From Leptospira yanagawae serovar Saopaulo str. Sao Paulo = ATCC 700523 (GTDB lineage: Bacteria > Spirochaetota > Leptospiria > Leptospirales > Leptospiraceae), in contig NZ_AOGX02000032.1 of the NCBI RefSeq assembly GCF_000332475.2, positions 93,546 to 157,545 of the forward strand: a stretch of 64,000 bases of DNA. Reading direction: 5' to 3'. The notes beneath the pieces were generated by a model. That model made no database searches and was not told the DNA's origin. It was given only the letters and a program-made list of their open reading frames with translations. This document shows, piece after piece, positions 8,503 through 18,062 of the stretch (position 1 is its first letter; each line of letters begins with the position of its first letter). A program made the position numbers and the translations under genes.

Positions 8503-10165
8503 TTAACAAACTCAAGTCTTCTTTTTTGAACACTTTGATTGTGGTTTTGTCGCCTTCTTTTGGTTTTCCTGTGACGTAAATTTTATCACCAAAGAATGTG
8601 AGTTCGGAATTTTCTTCCACAGGTTCTTCGGTTCTCTTTTCAAACGTTAGGTCTGATTTAAATCGTGATACATGGTATTTATCTTTCACCTTTTCGATGA
8701 CGTAAATTTTATCTTCACGGTTGATCATTGGTGTTCGCCAAAAAATATCAGCAGATTCACTGGTTTTTTTCACACCCAACTTATCTGGATCAAGTAACAC
8801 GAGTTTGTGTTTACGAGTTTCTACTTTTTCACCGTCATATCCTAGGACTAAAACTCCTTGGTTTGCGATTTCCTTAAACTCTTTTGAACAAATATTATTG
8901 TAAGGGCTTTTGAAAAGAGCATCGTCTTTGGCTGGATCAATCGCCCAAAGTTCGTTGGAATAGTGGCCATCCGTATCGTACTTGATGAACTTCATAAAAA
9001 GGATTTTGTTGTTCACAACATTATCACTTTGTTCTTCTTTTTTCTTAAGTTCTTCTTTCGTTTGCGCTAGTTCCGATTTTAATTCTTCAACTTTCGCTTC
9101 GACCTTTTGGACAGCGTCTTCTTTTTTAGCACCGTCACCTGAAGTGGTGGTTCCAGTCCTTGCTTCTTCCTTTTTGGCAATTTGTTCTTCTTTTTTACTT
9201 AACTCTTCTTTTTTTGCCTCAACAGCTTGTGTTTTTTGATCCGTATCTTTTTTTTCTTGTTCGATCTTTTTGATTTCTTCTGTTTTTTTCTCGATCTCAG
9301 TTTTGTTTTTCACTGGATCTTTTTTTAATTCGTTAAGACTCGCAACTGCTTCTGCTTCCTGTTTTTTAAGAGCATCTTTTTTGTCTTGGAGTTCTTTTCC
9401 TTCCTTGGACACTTCGTCTTTTTTATCTTGCAATACCTTTTTTTCTTCTTTTAGTTTATCGGTTTGCAACTTGTCCATTTTTTTGGCTTCGTCTTCCATT
9501 TTCTGTTTGGTAGCAGGATCTTTTTCTTTGTCCTTTACCGTTTTGTTTACATCTTTTTCCAATTCATCCGTGGTCACATCTTTTCCACTGTCTTTTAAGA
9601 TGTTCCCTTCGATGGGAATGATGATCTGCGTTTTTCCTGGCCAATTTTTATAAACCGTATCAATTCCTAATTTATCAGGGGATGTAGCAGCTGTTACAGC
9701 AGCAGTGTATTTTTTCCCAAAAAACTTTGCATCCTTTCGATGTGTGGCATTGTAGTACAAAATGTACTGTGCGAGAGTTTCGGCGTTACTTGTTTTGTAT
9801 TGGAAAGACTTTTCGATGTAGGATGCAAGGATACGTGCAATCGAATTTACGTGATCAAAACTTTGGGTTTCTGAAATGGAAAGGATATCTGCTCCCAATT
9901 TTCCATCAGGGCCTGGAAGGATCCTTTGGATTTTCACACCGTCAACATTTGCCGTATCTTCTTTGGACAGTGTTTCTGCGAGTTTTTTACCCGTTTCTGT
10001 ATTTTCTTGGATGATGTCATCAGAAGCCTTTCGTAAGGAACGGTTGATGAATTCAATTTTTTTGGAACCCTTGATTTCGGATTCACCGAGTGGGGCTTTG
10101 GATTGGGCTGTCAGAGAAAAACCGACAACAATTAGGCATAAAATGATGGAACGAGAGATTCTCAT
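8486..10165 (-). CDS. P83/100-family exported protein with long coiled coil
   Basis: A 559-residue protein with a signal peptide (MRISRSIILCLIVVGFSLTAQS), a globular N-terminal part to about residue 205, a very Lys/Glu-rich coiled coil from about 205 to 380, and a beta-rich C-terminal domain containing KFIKYDTDGHYSNELWAID and KLVLLDPDKLGV. This three-part layout and the C-terminal wording match the P83/100 family first seen as a Borrelia antigen. Location is probably periplasmic or outer-membrane associated; the function is unknown. An AGGAAACA lies before the ATG. It is divergent from serC. Confidence 0.7.
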   Translation of the reverse strand: MRISRSIILCLIVVGFSLTAQSKAPLGESEIKGSKKIEFINRSLRKASDDIIQENTETGKKLAETLSKEDTANVDGVKIQRILPGPDGKLGADILSISETQSFDHVNSIARILASYIEKSFQYKTSNAETLAQYILYYNATHRKDAKFFGKKYTAAVTAATSPDKLGIDTVYKNWPGKTQIIIPIEGNILKDSGKDVTTDELEKDVNKTVKDKEKDPATKQKMEDEAKKMDKLQTDKLKEEKKVLQDKKDEVSKEGKELQDKKDALKKQEAEAVASLNELKKDPVKNKTEIEKKTEEIKKIEQEKKDTDQKTQAVEAKKEELSKKEEQIAKKEEARTGTTTSGDGAKKEDAVQKVEAKVEELKSELAQTKEELKKKEEQSDNVVNNKILFMKFIKYDTDGHYSNELWAIDPAKDDALFKSPYNNICSKEFKEIANQGVLVLGYDGEKVETRKHKLVLLDPDKLGVKKTSESADIFWRTPMINREDKIYVIEKVKDKYHVSRFKSDLTFEKRTEEPVEENSELTFFGDKIYVTGKPKEGDKTTIKVFKKEDLSLLKTIAP

Positions 10166-10288
10166 TGTTTCCTCACGAAATTAGGTTTCAGATGCCCACA
10201 AGATTAACAACCTTTCCGATTCTGCAAAGCAAGTTTTAGAATAAAAATCTATTTACCAGGGGGGTGGAATTCAAAATTCTGTGGGAGA

Positions 10289-11386
10289 ATGCCTACATTT
10301 ACTCATAGAATCTACAATTTCAATGCGGGTCCCGCCATGCTCCCCACAGAAGTCATGGAGGAAGCCAAGTCCGAATTCCTAAATTTCAAAGGCACTGGCA
10401 TGTCCGTCATGGAAATGAGCCACCGAGAGAAACATTTCCAAACCATCCTCGACGAGTCGATTGCCGATTTACGTGAACTTTTGAATATTCCATCTCGTTA
10501 TGCGGTCGTTTACTTTCCTGGTGGCGCAACTTTACAATTTTCTGCCATTCCTTTCAATTATTTATCTTCCGGGGAATCAGCAGATTTTGCATTAACTGGT
10601 GTTTGGGCAAAAAAAGCCTTTGAAGAGGCGAAAAAATTCTATCCGAATGTTAAGTCCATCTTTAATGGTGCTGATTCCAAATACATGGAACTTCCTACCA
10701 TCACCGATGCATCTGTGAATGATGGTGCCAAATATGTTTACATCACTTCCAATAATACGATTTATGGAACTCGTTACAAAACATTTCCTAAATTAAAAAA
10801 AGCTCCTCTCATCGCAGACATGACGAGTGAACTACTCAGCCGTAAACTCAATATAGAAGACTTTTCCGTTCTCTTTGCAGGAGCACAAAAAAACATAGGT
10901 CCTTCCGGACTTACTCTTGTCATTTATGACAAAGACAATCTGCCCCAACTTTCCCACCCCATTCCCAATCTAATGAATTTTTCCTTAATGGAAAAAAATG
11001 GATCATTGTACAACACTCCTCCAACTTACTCGATCTACATTGCAGGTCTTGTTTTTAAGTATCTAAAACGAAAGGGTGGACTTGCAGTTATGGAAGAAAC
11101 GAATGAAAGGAAAGCAAAGAAGTTATATGAAGCGATCGACTCTTCTTCTCTTTTTTATGCTCCCGTACCAGAAGCCTTCCGGTCAGCGATGAATGTAGTT
11201 TTCCGAAGTCATAACGATAGTTTGGATCCTAAATTCCTAAAACTCGCCGAAGAACAAGGGTTTGCTGGACTAAAAGGTTACCGTGATGTAGGAGGATTTC
11301 GAGCCAGTATCTACAATGCGATGCCTGAAGAAGGTGTAGATGCCCTAATTTCTTTTATCAAAGAATTTGAAAGGACCAATGGTTAA
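10289..11386 (+). CDS. serC: Phosphoserine aminotransferase
   Basis: A 365-residue PLP enzyme that makes 3-phosphoserine from 3-phosphohydroxypyruvate and glutamate. It has the family start motif YNFNAGPAMLP, then the GTGMSVMEMSHRE segment and FPGGATLQF. The PLP-binding lysine lies in LFAGAQKNIGPSGLTLVI. Length agrees with SerC (about 360). GGGAG lies just before the ATG. It is followed by an overlapping exported protein and rpiB, which suggests one transcript. Confidence 0.94.
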   Translation: MPTFTHRIYNFNAGPAMLPTEVMEEAKSEFLNFKGTGMSVMEMSHREKHFQTILDESIADLRELLNIPSRYAVVYFPGGATLQFSAIPFNYLSSGESADFALTGVWAKKAFEEAKKFYPNVKSIFNGADSKYMELPTITDASVNDGAKYVYITSNNTIYGTRYKTFPKLKKAPLIADMTSELLSRKLNIEDFSVLFAGAQKNIGPSGLTLVIYDKDNLPQLSHPIPNLMNFSLMEKNGSLYNTPPTYSIYIAGLVFKYLKRKGGLAVMEETNERKAKKLYEAIDSSSLFYAPVPEAFRSAMNVVFRSHNDSLDPKFLKLAEEQGFAGLKGYRDVGGFRASIYNAMPEEGVDALISFIKEFERTNG

Positions 11387-12017
11387 GTTTACGATCCTAT
11401 TATTTACCCTCACGATCGTTTGTGAGGTGTATTCCCATTCTGTTTGGATACCGGAAGGGAACTTTGGATTTGAAGTTTCAAGGGACTGTTACAAACCACT
11501 CAGCAGTGAAACGATCACAAAAGCCATTAGCCCCAACATCCAAAATTTGGACCGGGCAAAGATGGCGGTTTATGCAAAAGAGTCTGCAGAATTACGTTTG
11601 AGTTCTTTGGATTGTATATTAGAAAACATAAAACAAACAGAATCTGAAATGCGAATTGGGGAAATCTTAACCCCTTCCCTCCAATCAGGATTTCAATTGG
11701 AAGATCTTTTTTTCCAATCGGAATGGAGGATCCTACTTTCTGAAAATCGACCTTATCCGTTAACTCCAAGTGAACTATCTTTAGCCAAACAATGGTTGGA
11801 ATCACATAAAGAAATCAAACGTGAAATTTTTAATCTCACCATAGAATACCTTTCGGAAAAAAATCCAAAATCCAAACGGGATCGGTATTTGGATTTATTC
11901 ACAGGTTATTATGGAAGTTTGTTACGAGAAAGAGATAAGTTTTTACTCTCCTTATCCATTGAAAGTTATACATCTTACACCGAAGCCCTAAAACAAAGAA
12001 AGGAAACATCCGAATGA
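11379..12017 (+). CDS. Exported protein of unknown function
   Basis: About 212 residues from the ATG at 11379, which overlaps the serC stop by 8 nt and has AAAGGA 5-10 nt upstream. The signal peptide is MVKFTILLFTLTIVCEVYS. The mature protein is mostly alpha-helical, with no motif I recognise. A Cys pair (positions around 36 and 78) might form a disulfide. It ends overlapping the rpiB start by 4 nt. It is conserved-looking in codon use but not assignable to a family. Confidence 0.6.
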   Translation: MVKFTILLFTLTIVCEVYSHSVWIPEGNFGFEVSRDCYKPLSSETITKAISPNIQNLDRAKMAVYAKESAELRLSSLDCILENIKQTESEMRIGEILTPSLQSGFQLEDLFFQSEWRILLSENRPYPLTPSELSLAKQWLESHKEIKREIFNLTIEYLSEKNPKSKRDRYLDLFTGYYGSLLRERDKFLLSLSIESYTSYTEALKQRKETSE

Positions 12018-12451
12018 AAGAAAAAATTGGAATCGCCTCTGATCATGGAGGATTTGCTCTCAAAGAATTCCTCAGGAAAAGTCTCGAGGAAACCTATGAA
12101 ATGGTCGATTACGGTACTAAGAGCGAAGAGTCCGTTGACTATCCAACCATCATTGGAGAGGCCTGCCGAAAGGTACTTTCAAATGAAGTCCCAAGACTCA
12201 TCGCCCTTTGTGGAACGGGCATTGGAGCATCCATTGCTGCAAACCGACTGAAAGGCATTCGAGCGGCCCTTTGCCATGATGAGTTTACGGCGGAAATGTC
12301 CAAACGCCATAACAATGCCAATGTATTGGTTTTAGGGGGAAGAGTTCTCGGAACAGATTTAGCTCTGAGAATTGTGAAAAAATGGATCGAAACAGAGTTC
12401 GAAGGTGGAAGGCACCAAAAACGATTGGGTCTTATCGAAGAGCAGTCTTAA
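12014..12451 (+). CDS. rpiB: Ribose-5-phosphate isomerase B (RpiB/LacAB family)
   Basis: A 145-residue cytoplasmic isomerase interconverting ribulose-5-phosphate and ribose-5-phosphate. It has the family motifs IASDHGGFALKE, DYGT, the catalytic cysteine in ALCGTGIGASIAANR, the phosphate-contacting KRHNNANVLVLGGRV and a C-terminal helix. Length matches the family (about 145-150). It overlaps the preceding exported protein by 4 nt, and the next gene starts inside its 3' end. Confidence 0.93.
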   Translation: MKEKIGIASDHGGFALKEFLRKSLEETYEMVDYGTKSEESVDYPTIIGEACRKVLSNEVPRLIALCGTGIGASIAANRLKGIRAALCHDEFTAEMSKRHNNANVLVLGGRVLGTDLALRIVKKWIETEFEGGRHQKRLGLIEEQS

Positions 12452-14121
12452 TATCCCTTACTTTCCTTTTTGGTGGAAGTTCCCTATTCTCTTGGGAAGT
12501 CCCCAAAAAGGAGACCGTCAACCTAAACCTATGGAAAAAAATAGGTGTTGTTGAACACAAAGAACCTGGCAAAAAAAATAGCTTAAAACCCAAAGAGAAC
12601 ATCCCCCAACGCGGAGAATTGTTTTTTGATTTTGAAGGGGAACCTAACGAACCTTCCCTCACCGAATCAGGGCATTTGTTTCCATCTAAATCCATTTCAG
12701 TCACCGCATCGTCTTACCTCGAAGACAAAAATACCCATTTTTTTGGAAGGAAATCTGCTTATTTTTCAGGTAGACGAAACCAAATCCATCTTTCTGTTTC
12801 CGGTAACCCTCTGTTTGGAACCCACCCCGATCCATTTAGCATCTCAATTCCACTTCGGATGGGAGAACAAGGAACAGGATCAGTGATCCTTGACCGCACA
12901 GTGTATGTAAAAGGGAAAAAATATGGCATCTCACTTGAGTTAAACGAAGGCCGACCAACATTATATGTAAATAACCTATTACAAAAAACAGAATCGAGAA
13001 CCATTAGTTTTGTTTTAGAATCTTCGCAAAAACTAAAACGCCAAACTTGGGAAGTTATTTCCATCTATTTTGATACGTTAAATCACCGTTATGTGTTATA
13101 CCAAAACGGGATCGAAACTGCAGAATATGAAAATAAAACAAGTGATACCATTGGCTTTGGATTTCCAGAAAATGACCCTACTCCTTTAATTTTAGGAAAA
13201 TCATTTTACGGGAATTTAGATGGGTTTCATATCCACAAAGGTGAACCAGAAATTATTTACACAAAATTTGAATCAGTTCGCTATGATGATGATTCAAAAA
13301 TTGCTAATATGGAAGGAAATTATGCTATTTCTCCTGTTTTAGAAACCAAATATAGTAACTCCAGTTTACAACAAATCACTTGGAATATAGACAAACCAAA
13401 AGATACAATTCTTGAATTGTACTTTCGAGGTTCCAATCAAAAATTTAATGAATCAAGTTCCCTTGAATGGACGAGGATTCGTTCACTTGTTTCCGATTTG
13501 CCAAAACAAAAATTCAAATTTTACCAATGGAAAGTATGGTTTCGGCCAGATCCCATGGGAAAAACGGTTCCGAGCGTTCAATCGCTTAGCTTCGATTATA
13601 TGGAACAGTCTCCTCCAGATGTCCCAACTCTCTTTCGTTTGGATCCTAATCCATCTAAACAAAAAAACAATGCAGTTTGTTTTTTATGGAATTCGAATCA
13701 TGAAAAAGAGGTACAAAATGGTGGCGGATACATCATCCATTTTGGACTACTTCCCAATCGAATGATTGGTTCTGTTTTTGTGAAAAAAGACAAACAGAAT
13801 GAATTGACTAAAATTGATGGACAGGAAGAAAATTCTGGTTTTCGTAACAAACGTTTTTGTATCGATGAAGAAACATTGATTACCAATATTTATATTCCAG
13901 AAGGACAACTTGAATCAGAAGAATTTAGACACTTAAGTGACCAAGTTGATATTTCCAGAAAGGAAAAACGTGGGCATTTGTTCCAACCTGGACTTACCTA
14001 TTATTTTAGAATTTCGGCATACAACCGTTATTTGAATGAATGGGATTCGAAAGACCAAAGGAGTGCTCTTTCAGCACCAATTTCATTTAGTTTCCCCAAA
14101 GAAGTTTCTCACCTTAAGTAA
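12382..14121 (+). CDS. Exported LamG/concanavalin-like and FN3-like protein
   Basis: A 579-residue protein whose only upstream start in frame is the ATG at 12382, giving a 70 nt overlap with rpiB. The basic N-terminus (RVRRWKAPK) leads into a hydrophobic stretch AVLISLTFLFGGSSLFS that looks like a signal peptide. Residues about 90-290 resemble a LamG/concanavalin sandwich: FGRKSAYFSGRRNQIHLS, a long beta series, and YGNLDGFHIHKG. The C-terminal part (430-570) looks like a fibronectin-type III strand set with YYFRISAYNRY. Its 3' end overlaps the convergent PIN gene by 39 nt. Confidence 0.6.
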   Translation: MDRNRVRRWKAPKTIGSYRRAVLISLTFLFGGSSLFSWEVPKKETVNLNLWKKIGVVEHKEPGKKNSLKPKENIPQRGELFFDFEGEPNEPSLTESGHLFPSKSISVTASSYLEDKNTHFFGRKSAYFSGRRNQIHLSVSGNPLFGTHPDPFSISIPLRMGEQGTGSVILDRTVYVKGKKYGISLELNEGRPTLYVNNLLQKTESRTISFVLESSQKLKRQTWEVISIYFDTLNHRYVLYQNGIETAEYENKTSDTIGFGFPENDPTPLILGKSFYGNLDGFHIHKGEPEIIYTKFESVRYDDDSKIANMEGNYAISPVLETKYSNSSLQQITWNIDKPKDTILELYFRGSNQKFNESSSLEWTRIRSLVSDLPKQKFKFYQWKVWFRPDPMGKTVPSVQSLSFDYMEQSPPDVPTLFRLDPNPSKQKNNAVCFLWNSNHEKEVQNGGGYIIHFGLLPNRMIGSVFVKKDKQNELTKIDGQEENSGFRNKRFCIDEETLITNIYIPEGQLESEEFRHLSDQVDISRKEKRGHLFQPGLTYYFRISAYNRYLNEWDSKDQRSALSAPISFSFPKEVSHLK

Positions 14122-14472
14122 AGGATGAGTTGTCTTTTTTTGATTTGAATACTCATAAAACACATCCATTCCTTGGCTAAGGGCAATTACTTGCTCTAAG
14201 CCAAGCCCTTGCTCAAGTAATAATTCCGAACGAATTTCATCCATAGAAATTGAAAAGATTCCATCAGTAAGATCTTCAATGTTACGAAGGATCATTCTTT
14301 TTTGTTCCACTGTTGTGGATCCTAAGGATACAAATAGTAGGTGTATGGAATAAGCAGATGTAAAAAAACGCGTATGAGAATCCATTTCCCCTAGTAGAAT
14401 TTGTTGTATGTTTTCTTTTGTTTCAGACCGAATGAGGGCTTCTAAAAAGGAAGCATCTAAATAAAGTTTCAA
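14083..14472 (-). CDS. PIN-domain protein, probable toxin of a VapBC-like pair
   Basis: A 129-residue protein starting MKLYLDASFLEALIR, which matches the first beta strand and first acidic residue (D6) of PIN ribonucleases. The middle TSAYSIHLLFVSL aligns with the segment that normally contains a conserved Glu, here not evident. The region GLGLEQVIALSQGMDVFYE corresponds to the third acidic cluster in altered form. The gene begins 4 nt inside the antitoxin gene. The acidic site is partly degenerate, so catalytic activity is uncertain. Confidence 0.6.
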   Translation of the reverse strand: MKLYLDASFLEALIRSETKENIQQILLGEMDSHTRFFTSAYSIHLLFVSLGSTTVEQKRMILRNIEDLTDGIFSISMDEIRSELLLEQGLGLEQVIALSQGMDVFYEYSNQKKTTHPLLKVRNFFGETK

Positions 14473-14660
14473 GAAAGGATCTCCGATAAATTTTGAATCG
14501 CTTTCCTTCGAAGCAGTTCCGACTTCTGAATGATTTCATTCTTTAATGCCAAACGAATGAGTTCACCTTGCGAAATCCCTCTTCTTGTCGCTTCATTTTT
14601 TAATAAAATTTGTTCTTCTTCAGAAAGTAAAATTTGAAAACGTTTGTCAATCTTTGCCAT
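14469..14660 (-). CDS. Ribbon-helix-helix antitoxin-like protein
   Basis: A 63-residue protein with the RHH pattern: strand KRFQILLSEEE, helix QILLKNEATRRG, turn, and helix SQGELIRLALKNEI. It would bind DNA as a dimer and neutralise the PIN protein encoded directly downstream (4 nt overlap). Its ATG shares one base with the stop of the TPR gene upstream (TAATG), so the pair appears translationally coupled to a larger operon instead of having an obvious promoter of its own. Confidence 0.65.
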   Translation of the reverse strand: MAKIDKRFQILLSEEEQILLKNEATRRGISQGELIRLALKNEIIQKSELLRRKAIQNLSEILS

Positions 14661-15268
14661 TAATCTTCTTCTTCCAATTCCTTTTCGGCCTTTTCATACT
14701 TTCGCCAATACAAACTTGCGTCCTTCCATTGACCAAGTGATTCATATAAAGATGCAACATTATAATACGATTCTGTTAATCGATAATCAAGTTTCACTGC
14801 CTTCAAAAAAAGTTTTATTGATTTTTCTTTATTATCAGAGAACCATTCGCTGAATGCCCAAAGGTAATACCAACGACCTAAATTGGGATCTCTTGGCCTC
14901 ACCTTTTCCAAATGTAATACATTTTCTTGAAAAATCTTTGATGCTAAATTATAATTTTTTTGAATGATTTTGGCTTTGTTGATTCGATCTTCGGCAGGCT
15001 CTTCTGGTTTTGGAACCGACATATCATTTCGATACAAAAGAGCCTTTGCATACAATAATTTAAAATACAATTCATTTTGACTTAGTTCTAAATACCTTTC
15101 TAAATAAGGAATGGAAGTAGTTTCATCGTCAACCTTGTGCAAACCGTAAATTTGTTTTTTTAAGGCAATCGTTTCTTCTTTTTTTTTACTTCCACCACCA
15201 AACAATGGTAAAGCGATAAACATAAAAAGGAAACAGAATTTAGAAATACAAATAATAATTTTGTCCAT
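14660..15268 (-). CDS. Exported TPR-like protein
   Basis: A 202-residue protein with an N-terminal hydrophobic signal (IIICISKFCFLFMFIALPLFGGG) followed by a basic/acidic SKKKEE stretch and helical repeats. TPR pattern is clear in FLKAVKLDYRLTESYYNVASLYESLGQWKDA (split here as positions about 150-185). It overlaps the upstream large membrane protein gene by 29 nt and the antitoxin gene by 1 nt. It probably works with the membrane protein; the function is unknown. Confidence 0.6.
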   Translation of the reverse strand: MDKIIICISKFCFLFMFIALPLFGGGSKKKEETIALKKQIYGLHKVDDETTSIPYLERYLELSQNELYFKLLYAKALLYRNDMSVPKPEEPAEDRINKAKIIQKNYNLASKIFQENVLHLEKVRPRDPNLGRWYYLWAFSEWFSDNKEKSIKLFLKAVKLDYRLTESYYNVASLYESLGQWKDASLYWRKYEKAEKELEEED

Positions 15269-18011
15269 CTTCTGGAAACTTCATGGATTTAAGTTCGTGA
15301 GAAAAAGGTAATTCTTGTAGTTTTTGGACAACGGTTAAATACAAATCTTTTGCCGAAACCACCATCAAAGAATTGGGTGAGGTTTCTATGAGACGGTCTT
15401 TACTTTCTAAATAGGTTTGAATGGAATCCAAAAAGTGTTTTTTACTTCGTTCCCATTCAGGTGAGGGGTGGTATTCCGGCCAATGGATTCGCAAAACAGA
15501 AGCAGATCGTTTTCCACCAAATGTAGCTTGCATAAAGGAACGAATCATCCAAGACAAACTATCTTTTAAAAACTCAGGTTTTCGTTCTTCTTTGTCAACC
15601 AACACATGCAATGCGGGAATCACTTGTTTCAATTTTTCCTGGATCATCCGTTTGTGGGATTCTAAAAACTTACCCCTCTCTTCTTTATTCAAAAGAACGA
15701 GGAAAATTCCTGGGAAACCAAGTGTTTCCATATGAAAGGCAATGATTGTTTCTGTTTGCAATAAGATTTCCCAAGAAAATTTTTTCGCTATGAATCGATC
15801 CAATCGAACAGATTCATCCACTTCCAACGAGGCAAACCCATGTTCATCAAATTGTAAATAGGGATCGTGATGCAAAAAAATCAAATTGGAACGGGTATTA
15901 TAGTCAAGACCAGTAGAAATTTGGTTATGAAAAGAACCCAATGAATCATTTAAGAACAAGTAGGAAAAACGAGGAGAACCCAATCTTGATATAAAATTTT
16001 TTGTGTATCCAACAATTCCATCATAGGATATTTCATTTTCTCTGTATATTTTATCGAGCAAACTGTATTCAAATCGTTTTTCTTCTGGGACTGAAGTAAA
16101 AACATTTTCCGCCACAAAAGGTTTGTTAGTTGATTTCTCCACTTCCCTTTTCGTAACAGTGGAAACTAATTTTTCCAACTCAGGATTAAAAATGGTTTCC
16201 CGTTTCTTTTGGACTGCATCCAAAATGGCAACACGTTTCCAAGTAGCAGGAGGTAATATTTTAAAACTCGTTTTTTTCACAGGAATTTGATTCTTTATAA
16301 TGGGTTCTGTTTTTGTTTCAATTCCTTCTTTTGGCATTTCTAAATTTTTTATCACAACTTCTGGTTCGTGTTTCTCCCAAGGAACCAAAGGGGATTCCCC
16401 TAACATACTTGTAGTCGTCCATTTCCGCTTAAGTTGGACCCAAAACACAAAAAAGACCCAAGGCAAAATAAAACATAATCCAAAACTCAAAAGATAAGGA
16501 GGAAATGAGGAATAACGATACACCGTTAAGCCAGCAAGTTTACCGGGAATCCCTTTTTCTTTTTCCAATGAATACGAATGAAACTTGTGGTGCAAAAAGC
16601 CAACTGATTCTTTATTCGCATCCGTATGGCGTAATTTTGTCAGATGAGATTCATTCCAATGTCTTGGATTAAACAAAACTTGTTCTTTACTTTTATTGTC
16701 CGAAAGTTTTGTCGCAACATATGGAAAATAGAACTCATCCTTATCTTTTTCTTTCTTAGCATATAATAAATTTGGATTGATCACTGTGAGTAAAATAGTA
16801 TCAAACTCTAAATTTGAATTCTGGATTGGGATAAGATAGACCAAATCCAATTCAGATTCAATCAAAATCGATTTTGGACTCTCTTTCATTTTTTCTAAGA
16901 TATTGAATATCTCTGTTCCAAATCGATTTTGGATGGTTTGATTGGACAAACCACTTTTCCATTCGTAGATTTCCGTTACCAATGTTTCATCAAGTGCAAA
17001 TCCATTTGCATTTTTTTGGTAAGTGGACTTCAGATTTTTTTCTAAACCATTTAAATTTTCTTCGATTTGGTTTAATCTATGTTTTGTCCAAGGTTGGTAA
17101 TAACGGTAATCGGGAAAGAGTTCCCATGATTTTTGGTAAAAGAAAAGTAAAAGAATATATACAATGATTGGAAATACGATCCTTCGTTTGAAATGGAAAC
17201 CATCATGATGGAGGATCATCCAAACAAATCGAATGTAAAAAAGTCCAGTGAATGTAAAAAGAAAAAGTAAAAAACAACCAAATCGAATTTCTTCAACTTC
17301 TGAATCCGTTTGTTTTAAAAGGTAAATCGAAAATCGGTCTTTTGTTTCCAATTGTAATTTTGAAAACTCTCCGTCCAATTGCCATGTAAGTTCACTTCCT
17401 TCTTTGCCTTGTAGAAAACTAAGTAACTCACTACCCTCGCGGTCTCCTGACAAAATGGAATCATCATTTGTATAAATGATTTTTTGAACACTCGGTTGGA
17501 ATACCCAATACAAATAACCATATTCTAAATTAGGATTTTGTATTGAACTTATCGTTTGATTGTATTTGGGAAAGATAACAAAAAACTTTCCTGAGAGGTC
17601 TCGGTATACGAAATCTCCATTTGCCAATACTTTCACTTTGCCTGCAAGAAGTCCAGAAGGGTCTTGTCTCAATTCTTCGTGAAACACTTCTGCATTTTCC
17701 TTTGTACTATGGATGAGCCGAAGCGAATCATCATATAATTTCACAGATTCCAATTGCAGAGTCTTTTGGATTTGAATGGAAACTTGGTCGGCTCGGAATG
17801 GTAAGGCAGAATTTCGTAAAAAAAATTCAATTGTATTCAAATACTCATTTGTTCTGTTTTCATCGTACCGTTCTAATGCAGTGATCAAATTGGCTTTTTG
17901 TTTTTCCGGCCGAATCCATTGGAAATAACTAAACAAAACAAAGGTGACAAGTAATGAAACGGAAATGAGACCAAAAAGAATAGACAGGTTTCCGAAATTT
18001 CGTTTCATCAT
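15240..18011 (-). CDS. Large multi-pass membrane protein of unknown function
   Basis: About 923 residues from the first of two adjacent ATGs at 18011; the open frame reaches a TTG at 18038, but ATG is more credible. TM1 is near residues 8-30 (LSILFGLISVSLLVTFVLFSYF), then a periplasmic sensor-like region of about 200 residues. TM2 and TM3 lie around 245-300, a second non-cytoplasmic loop runs to about 505, and TM4 is LLSFGLCFILPWVFFVFWV. The last 380 residues are cytoplasmic without a kinase, cyclase or GGDEF motif that I can see. The architecture suggests a receptor with an unrecognised output domain. It is first in an operon with the TPR protein and the TA pair. Confidence 0.55.
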   Translation of the reverse strand: MMKRNFGNLSILFGLISVSLLVTFVLFSYFQWIRPEKQKANLITALERYDENRTNEYLNTIEFFLRNSALPFRADQVSIQIQKTLQLESVKLYDDSLRLIHSTKENAEVFHEELRQDPSGLLAGKVKVLANGDFVYRDLSGKFFVIFPKYNQTISSIQNPNLEYGYLYWVFQPSVQKIIYTNDDSILSGDREGSELLSFLQGKEGSELTWQLDGEFSKLQLETKDRFSIYLLKQTDSEVEEIRFGCFLLFLFTFTGLFYIRFVWMILHHDGFHFKRRIVFPIIVYILLLFFYQKSWELFPDYRYYQPWTKHRLNQIEENLNGLEKNLKSTYQKNANGFALDETLVTEIYEWKSGLSNQTIQNRFGTEIFNILEKMKESPKSILIESELDLVYLIPIQNSNLEFDTILLTVINPNLLYAKKEKDKDEFYFPYVATKLSDNKSKEQVLFNPRHWNESHLTKLRHTDANKESVGFLHHKFHSYSLEKEKGIPGKLAGLTVYRYSSFPPYLLSFGLCFILPWVFFVFWVQLKRKWTTTSMLGESPLVPWEKHEPEVVIKNLEMPKEGIETKTEPIIKNQIPVKKTSFKILPPATWKRVAILDAVQKKRETIFNPELEKLVSTVTKREVEKSTNKPFVAENVFTSVPEEKRFEYSLLDKIYRENEISYDGIVGYTKNFISRLGSPRFSYLFLNDSLGSFHNQISTGLDYNTRSNLIFLHHDPYLQFDEHGFASLEVDESVRLDRFIAKKFSWEILLQTETIIAFHMETLGFPGIFLVLLNKEERGKFLESHKRMIQEKLKQVIPALHVLVDKEERKPEFLKDSLSWMIRSFMQATFGGKRSASVLRIHWPEYHPSPEWERSKKHFLDSIQTYLESKDRLIETSPNSLMVVSAKDLYLTVVQKLQELPFSHELKSMKFPEDGQNYYLYF

Positions 18012-18062
18012 TCTTATTATCGGGTTGCCATAAGGCAAAAACCAATCGGTCTAAGGAAAGGA

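Noticed and set aside
8982..9653. Ser/Phe-rich plus-strand frames opposite the P83/100 coiled coil
   Set aside because: Lys/Glu-rich coding DNA leaves few stops on the other strand. The compositions are artefacts and the opposite gene is well supported.
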